A program made the translations under genes and the position numbers. This document shows positions 55,679 to 62,448 of a DNA stretch of 62,448 nt, one piece after another (positions within the stretch are counted from its first letter, which is position 1; the number at the start of each line of letters is the position of its first letter). The DNA comes from Coriobacteriales bacterium. Its GTDB lineage: Bacteria > Actinomycetota > Coriobacteriia > Coriobacteriales > UBA8131. The notes beneath the pieces were generated by a model, which did not search any database, was not told where the DNA came from, and worked only from the letters and a program-made list of their open reading frames with translations. Where the stretch lies: positions 1 to 62,448 of the forward strand of contig JAIRXA010000042.1 in assembly GCA_031268525.1 (NCBI GenBank), in the 5' to 3' direction.

Positions 55679-56056
55679 CTACATCAGAAGTGAGAGCAAA
55701 ACGCCGAATCCACATGAAAGAGCATTGACAATAAAGGCAAAAAGGTAGGGCCTGACAAAGCCGCTGCCATACCGCTGATAATAATACCCCTCTACAGCTA
55801 TCGCAGATAGCTCAAGAACAATGAGAGCAAAGATCGGTGTGATGGGCAGGTAGGCCGCGGCAATCCAATAGAGGAGGACGACCACGGGATTGGTGATGAT
55901 GTTCACGCACAGGACCAGAATCAGGTCCTTGCGCGAGAACTGCTCTATGAGGGGCTTGTAGGAGAGGAGTCGCGCCACAAGAAGATAGAAGCCTGTTTCA
56001 AAAATGAGCGTCAGAAAAAGGGAGACCACCAGGGCAACGAATATGTTTGTTGTCAT
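55679..56056 (-). CDS. Small polytopic membrane protein, unknown function
   Basis: 125 residues, about four hydrophobic segments, with a Tyr/Arg-rich loop (EGYYYQRYGSGFVRPY). Overlaps the MFS gene by ATGA and ends 12 bases before the DIVIEP protein starts. Possibly a partner or folding aid of the MFS protein; no family recognised. Confidence 0.75.
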   Translation of the reverse strand: MTTNIFVALVVSLFLTLIFETGFYLLVARLLSYKPLIEQFSRKDLILVLCVNIITNPVVVLLYWIAAAYLPITPIFALIVLELSAIAVEGYYYQRYGSGFVRPYLFAFIVNALSCGFGVLLSLLM

Positions 56057-57102
56057 CGTTTTGCTTTTCTCAGAGCATATACCAGTAATACCAGAGACAG
56101 GATTGAGAGAAGGGGGAATATTCCTGAAAAGCCTTCGGGAACGCCGACTCCCAGATGCACGGGCAGAAAGCCAAGAAACAGGCCGAAGGTCAGTAATCCA
56201 AACGAGAATCCCCGTGCGCCGGGAAATTCCTTCGCCATGGCCCAGAGTGTTATGGGCATCGTCATATTGAACGCAAAGACCGCCAGAAGGCCAGCGATGG
56301 GGAGAGGGGAAACGAGGAATAGGACTGCCGCAAGACCGAGGGACACCGAGGATACCTTGACTGGCCCAAAACGGTCAGCAAGGAAGCCGCCCGCTGTTTT
56401 TCCCAGTACCACGGCGCCGACCAGGAGGATTCCCCAGTGCCCCAGACTCTTCCAGGGGAAGTCCAACGAAAGTCCTACGAACGAACGTATGATAACCACC
56501 AAAAACAGGCAGACGGCTACCATGAGAAGCGGCGAGGATCCTGCTCTCCCGATCGATACCACAGCGTTATCCCGATATGCTCCGGGAAACAGTCTTCGCA
56601 CTGCAAGAAGCGCGCCAGCAGTAAGCATCAGGATACCGACAAGGGGGGAAACGGGCATGAGGGCAGCTCTGCCAACAAGAGCTCCCAGGAAAAGACCCAG
56701 AGCCCCCGGTGAGACGAATACACCGAGTGGACCACTCCTTCTCTCGCTGACATTCAACACATCTATTCCCCCGCCGAGGTGAAAGAGCGCATTCCCAAGC
56801 CCGAGTAAAATCACCACTGACACAGGGATCGGGCCCACACAGAAGGCCGTTGCGATCAAAAGGCATCCAATGCCTGCACAGAGAGCATTGCGATTCAGCC
56901 TGTCGGCAAGGAGTCCTAGGGGCATCTGCATTGCAAAGGCACAGAAATTGTAGAGGAGGATACAGAAAGCGACCTCGGTTGTACCGATAATCATGCGAAA
57001 TATCAGGAATGCACAGGCAAAGTCAACGAGAAAGTGAGCGACGGAGTAAACAGCGACCATTGGCCAGATCTTTTGCCGCGCATCAAGTGATACTGTTCGC
57101 AC
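56053..57102 (-). CDS. MFS transporter (fosmidomycin-resistance-like length)
   Basis: 349 residues, ten to twelve hydrophobic segments, with the short-loop MFS pattern (MPLGLLADRLNRNALCAGIG; GGFLADRFGPVKV, both copies of the A-motif-like loop). The start is a GTG at 57102 with GGGAG six bases upstream; the TTG at 57138 is less likely. First of the three-gene set with the two small membrane proteins. Confidence 0.82.
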   Translation of the reverse strand: MRTVSLDARQKIWPMVAVYSVAHFLVDFACAFLIFRMIIGTTEVAFCILLYNFCAFAMQMPLGLLADRLNRNALCAGIGCLLIATAFCVGPIPVSVVILLGLGNALFHLGGGIDVLNVSERRSGPLGVFVSPGALGLFLGALVGRAALMPVSPLVGILMLTAGALLAVRRLFPGAYRDNAVVSIGRAGSSPLLMVAVCLFLVVIIRSFVGLSLDFPWKSLGHWGILLVGAVVLGKTAGGFLADRFGPVKVSSVSLGLAAVLFLVSPLPIAGLLAVFAFNMTMPITLWAMAKEFPGARGFSFGLLTFGLFLGFLPVHLGVGVPEGFSGIFPLLSILSLVLLVYALRKAKR

Positions 57103-57174
57103 AGATGGCTCCCTGCGGTTTTTAATCCCAGATTCCAAGAGGACAGATTCCTGAGCAGAGCCTTGATATCAACC

Positions 57175-57248
57175 TGGAGGCGACGACCGGATTCGAACCG
57201 GTGATGAAGGCTTTGCAGGCCTCTGCCTTACCACTTGGCCACGTCGCC
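57175..57248 (-). tRNA. tRNA-Cys (anticodon GCA)
   Basis: 74 nucleotides with CCA. Acceptor GGCGACG/CGTCGCC, anticodon loop CTGCAAA, T arm ACCGG/CCGGT. Confidence 0.93.
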
Positions 57249-57257
57249 TTACAACAA

Positions 57258-57285
57258 CAGACCACGCGATGATGCGCGTGGTCTG
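57258..57285. repeat. Hairpin between tRNA-Gly and tRNA-Cys
   Basis: 11-bp perfect stem CAGACCACGCG/CGCGTGGTCTG with a 6-base loop, followed on the minus strand by TTGTTGT. It could end the tRNA-Gly transcript or act as a processing signal before tRNA-Cys. Confidence 0.6.
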
Positions 57286-57294
57286 TCGATATCG

Positions 57295-57370
57295 TGGAGC
57301 GGACAACGGGACTCGAACCCGCGACCCCAACCTTGGCAAGGTTGTGCTCTACCAACTGAGCCATGTCCGC
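57295..57370 (-). tRNA. tRNA-Gly (anticodon GCC)
   Basis: 76 nucleotides with CCA. Acceptor GCGGACA/TGTCCGC, anticodon loop TTGCCAA, T loop TTCGAGT. Confidence 0.94.
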
Positions 57371-57385
57371 ATTGCGCAAGGAAGT

Positions 57386-57414
57386 ATTCTACTGAAATCC
57401 GCACGTATGAGCAA
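57386..57414 (-). promoter_or_regulatory. Promoter of tRNA-Gly
   Basis: -10 TAGAAT (57386-57391) and -35 TTGCTC (57409-57414) with a 17-base spacer, about 9 bases upstream of the mature 5' end plus start distance. Confidence 0.6.
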
Positions 57415-57500
57415 GTGCCAATCAGATGAAGGACCCACCAGAGACCCCCATGCGTCAGACAAACTACCGGGAAAACGCCCCTCTCCCCTACTATTCCCCG

Positions 57501-58304
57501 CTACTCGATGCGGATCTCCAAAGACAGGAAGTAGTCGTCGCCTGAGATGGAGGTAATGTCTACGAGCGAACCCCAAAATATCATCTTTCCCGTAATACGC
57601 AGGTCTTCACGCTGGATATAGTCTACGAGTTTCTCGATGGCCCGCGCTCGACCATTGTCGCGGTTTTGATAGACCACACAGACATACCTGCCCCGAGGTA
57701 GGACGAACTCCGCGTAGGGTGCGCCGGCGTCCTCGCCCGTCCCTACATGGATTCGCCCCGGACTGGTGAACTCCAGCGTCGAGGGATCGATGTCGCGAAG
57801 GAGGTAATAGGTAAAATCATAGTGGTTGCCTGCATCGACGATGCTGGCACGTGCTTTGATCAGCGCCTGTTCGATGTCTGCCGCACTATCCGGCTTGACA
57901 TAGATACGTCGCTCGCCCCGCTCTTCCACTGCAGGTTGATAGGTCACCAAATCCTCGCGTAAGGTAATCGCGTGCAGCTTCTTGGTGAGGAACTCCTTGC
58001 GCTTGTTCAACTCGTCGATTTCTGAATCGATCTCAGCGGACTGCTGCTTCAGAAAGGTGGTGAGCATCTCGGGGTCGTTGCCATGCGCGACATATTCCTT
58101 AATGGTTTTCAGGGGCAGACCCGTTGCCTTACCAAGACAACGAATCAAATCCAGCCGGAACATATCTTGAAGGGAATAATAGCGATAGTTGGTCTCGGGA
58201 TCCGTATAATGCGGCGTCACGAGCCCGATAGTCTCGTAGTACCTGATCGTTCGGATAGGCAGGCTCAACAGCTTGGAGACCTGCCCGATCATATAGAGCG
58301 CCAT
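57501..58304 (-). CDS. MerR-family regulator with GyrI-like effector domain
   Basis: 267 residues. N-terminal winged helix with RYYETIGLVTPHYTDPETNYRYY-type pattern (IGQVSKLLSLPIRTIRYYE), a coiled helix, then a GyrI/BmrR-like ligand domain (residues ~115-267). Start ATG 58304 with AAGGA eight bases upstream; the frame opens at 58367 without a ribosome site. Probably controls the downstream operon (99-residue gene and the fusion). Confidence 0.87.
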   Translation of the reverse strand: MALYMIGQVSKLLSLPIRTIRYYETIGLVTPHYTDPETNYRYYSLQDMFRLDLIRCLGKATGLPLKTIKEYVAHGNDPEMLTTFLKQQSAEIDSEIDELNKRKEFLTKKLHAITLREDLVTYQPAVEERGERRIYVKPDSAADIEQALIKARASIVDAGNHYDFTYYLLRDIDPSTLEFTSPGRIHVGTGEDAGAPYAEFVLPRGRYVCVVYQNRDNGRARAIEKLVDYIQREDLRITGKMIFWGSLVDITSISGDDYFLSLEIRIE

Positions 58305-58462
58305 CGGGGAGATCCTTCTCTCAAACTCTCCAATAGAGACAGGGTTTATCTCCGAGTATTCAAGCATGTTTCAGCTGGAAACACAAGCAGGAAAGGGCAG
58401 CCCCAAGCCAGCCCTTTCCCGAACTTTTCCGATTCGCTTTTTGCCGCGCGCAAGGACTCTGC

Positions 58463-58762
58463 TCAGATGCGTTTGGCCTCAAACTTGCACTTGCCTACCG
58501 CCATCTTGGCGATGCCACTCATCGAGTCGCCCTCGACCTTGCCGGTCAGCGTAAAGGTAAAGCTCCCCATGGCTGGTACCGGAAAATCCACCTTGAACCT
58601 GAAGTCGTCTCCGCTGACGCTTCCCTCATAGATCTCGGTATTCCAACCGCTCTCCGCGCTGAACTTGCCTGTCAGCGCCTCGCCGTCCTCGACCGCCTCA
58701 AAAACCACAATCTTGGCGCCCATGGGCGAATGCAGTACCATATCCCATTTTCCTGCAAGCAT
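58463..58762 (-). CDS. Small beta-rich protein near the fusion oxidoreductase
   Basis: 99 residues, no signal peptide, predicted as repeated beta strands (GKWDMVLHSPMG, GWNTEIYEGSVSGDDFRF, GSFTFTLTGKVEGDSMSGIAKM). It resembles the small barrel proteins found beside redox enzymes in some anaerobes, but no function is known. It follows the fusion gene by 19 bases, so it is likely in the same transcript. Confidence 0.7.
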   Translation of the reverse strand: MLAGKWDMVLHSPMGAKIVVFEAVEDGEALTGKFSAESGWNTEIYEGSVSGDDFRFKVDFPVPAMGSFTFTLTGKVEGDSMSGIAKMAVGKCKFEAKRI

Positions 58763-58781
58763 TTTGGATCCTTTCTCCTCG

Positions 58782-61466
58782 TCAGATCAACAATGTCAAA
58801 TCGCCTGCCGGATAGGTCACGCAGGGATGGATATACCCATAGCGCATGTCCGACTTGCGTAAACTCGCGAGTCCCGGGTGGAATACCTCGCCATCCATGA
58901 GCCTTGAGCGACAGACGCCACACTCACCGCTACGGCAGTGATTCTTCTTGGTGATCCCGGCCTTTTCGAGCGCGAACAGGATCGATTCGCCTGCGACCGC
59001 TGGTAGACTGCGGCCATCCGTAAGTGTGATGGTGAACACATCGTCCGGATTGATGCCCTGCGGCCAACCCGCCAGCTTCCAGGGCTCTTTGGGCGCCGAC
59101 GGTACTTCCTTGCGAATCTTTCGCCGCGCTACCTCGAGCTTCTCGAGTTCGGGGACCACGAAATCATACATCGCCTGTGGCCCGCAGAGGAAGAGGGTGT
59201 AATCCTGTGGATCGCCGAGCTCCTCTTTGATGAGCTCGGCCGTGATGAACCCGGTACGGACGTGTGAAGCCATGTCCACTTCCGGTTCCGAAATGACGGG
59301 CACCAGACGGAAGTTCTCGCGTACTGCGGCGAGCTTCTCAAGCCTGTCCACAAAGATCACGTCGTCCTCTTTTGCGCAGCCGTAGAGCAACACGATCTCC
59401 TCGTCATCGGAAAACTTCTCAGAGTCTGTTTCAAGCATACTCATGAACGGTGTGATGCCGCTGCCTCCTGCTATGAAGCACAGTTTCCTGCCATGCACCG
59501 GCCTGAAGCGATAGAAGGTGCCCAGCGGCCCCGTGGACGTCAAGACGTCTCCAACCTTGAGATCGTTCAGGAGGAAATCGGATACGAACCCGTCCTTACT
59601 CTCGCGCACCGTTATCTCATAGAAACCACGCTCTGTCTCCGGAGACGAGATGCTGTAGGCGCGACTGGTATGGATGCCCTTGACACAGACACTCAGATTC
59701 AGGTACTGGCCGGCTACGAAAGGCGGAATGTAGCCATCTACCGGCGCGAGCTTGATCGACTTGGCGCTTGCCGTCTCGGTGCGGATGGCAACAACCTTGA
59801 GCTTGATGCTGTCGGGGTGAAGGGTATTGACCTCGTTACGAACCTTGCCCTTACGAACGCGATGGTCGAAATTGTAGGTCCGCCCTACTTCCAGCTCAGC
59901 CATGATCTTGTCGTAGTGCTTCATCTTGCTGAAGTCATGCCTGACCGGGTGCACGCCCTCCCGCATATCCTTGAGAACGACACGGGCCGCCGTGTAGCCG
60001 CCCATGAAGGTCGTGTGGAATCCACCAAACATGAATGACGCGCCACAGAAATACAGTCCACCTATCGGCGACCGGGCATCCAGTTTGGAGGCGATGAGGT
60101 CCTTCATGTGGCTGTCTACGCCATAGATACCGCCATTGATCGACCCAATGTAACGCTGGAGCGTCATCGGCGTAAAGATCTCGATCTCCTCGATGTGGTC
60201 TTTGACCTCAGGATAGAAATCGTAGAAGTAATCGAGCATCTTCTCAGCGTACTTGAATTTGACGTCGTGGTACTGCTCCGGCGGGTACTCGACAAAGGGA
60301 TCGGTGACCTTACTTGTCAGAACCGTCAGCACACAGGTGCCCTCTTCACTGTAATCGGGGTCATCGATATTGTAGACGGACACATACTCCAGGGGCACGT
60401 AATCGAGTTGCCTGAGGTTGTACTCGTAGCGCTGTGGCTTCATGGTTCCCGGAGCGGGCATCAAAAAGCTCGTTGCGTTCTCCAGCCCGACCTCCTCGGC
60501 CGTGCAGTCCAGCCCAATGTTCATGCCGAAGATACCCTGACTGGGATTGGATACGCGCAGGTCGGCGTAGAGATCCTCCGGCACCAGATCATTGTCGATC
60601 AGGTCGATGTAGGCATTGATCCTGCCCACGTTACAGAGTACGACCGGTGCATGGAAGGTCTCGCCGGATTCCGTCTCCACGCCCTTGACGATGTTATCCT
60701 CGACTATGATCTTCTTTACGCGGGTGTTCAGCTTCAGAGTGCCACCCAGATCGATGAAGGTATTGGTCACCGCGGCGGTCATCGACGCCGAGGTGCCCTT
60801 GACGTTCCAGGAGCCGCCTGTGCGCTCATACAGTGCCGCGAGTATGGGGAAGGGGATCCGCTCGATGGGGATGCCGAGATAGCCGTACAGGCATTGGTAG
60901 ACACCCTTGAGCATCGCGTTTTCGAAATATTTGTTGAGCATCTCCAAGCCTGTGACCTGACCATACTCAAACAGGCAGGGAAACTCCTCCTGAGTGATGG
61001 GCCTGTCTTCGGCAACAAAGTCGTAGAGCCGCATGAACTCCAGACCGGTACGCTCAACCAGATCCTGATACTGAGCGATTGCCTCTTTCTCGGTGTTGAA
61101 GAAGTCCTGAAGTTCACCGACAAAGCCCTCGCGAGTATTGGGCAGGGCGATCTCGCCCATGCCCTTGAAGGCGAGCCTGAAGGCCTCTTCCTGCGGCACG
61201 AACTCGATCTTGTCCCAGACCCCCAGAGTCTCGAACAGGCGTCTGAGATAGCCCTTTTCACCCGTGTAGATATCGCCGACGCCATAGAGCTGGTGTAAGC
61301 CTGTCTCAAACTCGAAGCGCCCACGCACGAAGGAGGAGCCACATCCACCTGTGATGTCGTGCTGCTCCAACAGGAGCGTCTTCTTTCCCGCCTTCTGTAG
61401 CGTCAGTGCTCCCGCGTTGCCACCGTTGCCAGCTCCGATAACGATGACGTCATACTCTGTTTCCAT
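58782..61466 (-). CDS. Three-module oxidoreductase: CrtI/RetSat-like + FNR-like + 2Fe-2S ferredoxin
   Basis: 894 residues. Module 1 (about 1-540): FAD-binding VIGAGNGGNAGALTLQKAG, GGCGSSF and late GLYFCGASFMFGG, like phytoene desaturase or retinol saturase. Module 2 (about 550-800): flavin/NAD domain with SRAYSISSPE and IAGGSGITPFMSML, LFLCGPQAMYDF. Module 3 (about 808-894): CRSGECGVC plus a later Cys (about 881), the CX4CX2C pattern of plant-type ferredoxin. An enzyme of this order can pass electrons from NAD(P)H to a buried substrate site on its own. Start ATG 61466 with GGAGGTGA upstream; the TTG at 61496 is not needed. Confidence 0.9.
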   Translation of the reverse strand: METEYDVIVIGAGNGGNAGALTLQKAGKKTLLLEQHDITGGCGSSFVRGRFEFETGLHQLYGVGDIYTGEKGYLRRLFETLGVWDKIEFVPQEEAFRLAFKGMGEIALPNTREGFVGELQDFFNTEKEAIAQYQDLVERTGLEFMRLYDFVAEDRPITQEEFPCLFEYGQVTGLEMLNKYFENAMLKGVYQCLYGYLGIPIERIPFPILAALYERTGGSWNVKGTSASMTAAVTNTFIDLGGTLKLNTRVKKIIVEDNIVKGVETESGETFHAPVVLCNVGRINAYIDLIDNDLVPEDLYADLRVSNPSQGIFGMNIGLDCTAEEVGLENATSFLMPAPGTMKPQRYEYNLRQLDYVPLEYVSVYNIDDPDYSEEGTCVLTVLTSKVTDPFVEYPPEQYHDVKFKYAEKMLDYFYDFYPEVKDHIEEIEIFTPMTLQRYIGSINGGIYGVDSHMKDLIASKLDARSPIGGLYFCGASFMFGGFHTTFMGGYTAARVVLKDMREGVHPVRHDFSKMKHYDKIMAELEVGRTYNFDHRVRKGKVRNEVNTLHPDSIKLKVVAIRTETASAKSIKLAPVDGYIPPFVAGQYLNLSVCVKGIHTSRAYSISSPETERGFYEITVRESKDGFVSDFLLNDLKVGDVLTSTGPLGTFYRFRPVHGRKLCFIAGGSGITPFMSMLETDSEKFSDDEEIVLLYGCAKEDDVIFVDRLEKLAAVRENFRLVPVISEPEVDMASHVRTGFITAELIKEELGDPQDYTLFLCGPQAMYDFVVPELEKLEVARRKIRKEVPSAPKEPWKLAGWPQGINPDDVFTITLTDGRSLPAVAGESILFALEKAGITKKNHCRSGECGVCRSRLMDGEVFHPGLASLRKSDMRYGYIHPCVTYPAGDLTLLI

Positions 61467-61752
61467 CAAAGCAATCACCTCCGATTTCTCTTCCAAGGGT
61501 CATGATAGTGACCTTGGACCTCTGCCTCGAGCTGCCTGGCAAGCTCATTAAACGTATCTTTGCCCTACTGAATATGTTCAGATTACCCGGATGAAATCTG
61601 CCCCGCTGGACAGCAACATACAGCCTCTACCAACTGGAGAGTCAAGCTGGTGGATTCTCTTGTCTCGTTCTGGTTCTGCCTGGCGCAGGGAAGCAAACAG
61701 GGGAAACGACCCTGTGGCAGCGCCTTATCTCTGGGACCGCACGGGAGACTGG

Positions 61753-62448
61753 CTACCCACGAATCCGCTGGGGCTTCAGGAAGATAGACGTCTCGAGTAG
61801 ATAATCATCAGAACTCATCGCATGAAGCTCGTTGATCGGATATATCTGATAGATAGGCCCCTTCAGATCGAGAGCCTGATTTTCGGCAAAGGTCTTCAGG
61901 CGCGCTGGGAGTTCACCCACCGAGCCATACCCACCGCGCTGATAGGTAAGCAGGTATTGGCCGGCAGGGCTCTTATCCCTGCCGTCCGGGTCGATGAGGA
62001 AAAACCGAGTCGGGCGAGAGGGGCTTGCGCAGAAGTCTTCAAAGCTGTTGAAATAACCACCGATCGGGTAGGACTTGTTCAGCTTGAACTTCGTGGCAAA
62101 ACGATAGAATTTCGCAAACCCACGGTAATAGTCCTCTTCACCCTGGAAATCGTTTATGGGGCCCAGAGTTATTCGCCTGCTCTCGCGGTACTCGAAAACA
62201 ATATCCTGTTCGTTTCGCGGTATCGCGTCCTGAAGAAGAAAGCGCAGGGTGCCGATGAGCGTCAGAGCATCGCATACCTTTCGCAATTCGCTGTTAAGCT
62301 GACGCTCCTGACTTGAAAACAGCTGGGTGATGCTCTCGATGTTTCGCTTCTGCACCAGGGCTTTGATTTCCTTGAGGGGTATCTTCATATTACGCAAGGT
62401 ATCGATAAGCTTGACCATCTGTATCTGTTCGAGTTGATAATAGCGATA
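61753..62448 (-). CDS. MerR-family regulator, partial (N-terminus outside window)
   Basis: The visible 231 codons lack the first part of the winged helix, as the frame enters from the right edge (YRYYQLEQIQMV is typical of helix 3 of MerR). The C-terminal effector domain resembles that of the regulator at 57501 (GYGSVGELP, a Tyr/Leu-rich YPINELHAM). The two flank the fusion gene, which suggests paired control or a duplicated switch. Confidence 0.82.
   Translation of the reverse strand, partial: YRYYQLEQIQMVKLIDTLRNMKIPLKEIKALVQKRNIESITQLFSSQERQLNSELRKVCDALTLIGTLRFLLQDAIPRNEQDIVFEYRESRRITLGPINDFQGEEDYYRGFAKFYRFATKFKLNKSYPIGGYFNSFEDFCASPSRPTRFFLIDPDGRDKSPAGQYLLTYQRGGYGSVGELPARLKTFAENQALDLKGPIYQIYPINELHAMSSDDYLLETSIFLKPQRIRG

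Noticed and set aside
57235..57429. Open frames across tRNA-Cys and tRNA-Gly
   Set aside because: Antisense readings of tRNA genes.
1..62448. CRISPR array
   Set aside because: No regularly spaced direct repeats with unique spacers were seen; the tandem arrays in queA and pcrA have no spacers.

Overview
The window reads like a chromosome segment of an anaerobic, moderate-GC actinobacterium of the class Coriobacteriia (Eggerthellaceae-like). This is inferred from gene content: twin-arginine flavoprotein oxidoreductases beside a LuxR regulator, PucR regulators beside MFS transporters, and an mre/PBP2/rodA block followed by a radical-SAM pair and rlmH. No 16S gene is present, so the taxonomy is an inference.

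Layout. 1-9.4 kb is housekeeping: secD (partial), the queuosine genes tgt-queA-queH, a CPBP protease, a cold-shock protein, and an operon of chorismate mutase, DAHP synthase and PcrA helicase. At 9.16-9.41 kb lies a small double-glycine-leader, Cys-containing peptide gene. 9.7-22.2 kb is a catabolic island with visibly lower GC. It holds a PucR regulator whose N-terminus is thrown out of frame by a 12-C homopolymer, two MDR dehydrogenases, a GcvT-like folate-dependent methyltransferase, an unrecognised Cys-rich protein, three MFS transporters (two clearly tandem paralogues), a VOC protein and a possible UroD-like remnant. 22.2-34.2 kb is mreBCD-mrdA-rodA and its companions on the minus strand. 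34.2-47.8 kb is mixed housekeeping: tRNA-Arg, ferredoxin, a GNAT/peptidase/hydrolase run, glf and a glycosyltransferase, pta, ackA, hinT, xseAB and RNase D.

47.8-57.4 kb is accessory. A 3' half of a tRNA-Val and an intact tRNA-Val frame about 3.6 kb holding an AbrB/PIN toxin-antitoxin pair, an AT-rich membrane protein, a Crp/Fnr-like fragment and an internally deleted flavoprotein. Beyond it lie a LuxR regulator with a full-length Tat flavoprotein, then a three-gene membrane operon and tRNA-Cys and tRNA-Gly. 57.5-62.4 kb holds two related MerR regulators around an 894-residue three-module oxidoreductase (CrtI/RetSat-like, then FNR-like, then plant-type 2Fe-2S ferredoxin) and a 99-residue companion.

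The best candidates for an undescribed system are the island under a phase-variable-looking PucR switch, the self-contained fusion oxidoreductase unit, and the orphan double-glycine peptide. Two housekeeping genes (queA, pcrA) carry in-frame minisatellites that expand low-complexity linkers. All calls were made by eye from the sequence; no database search was run.
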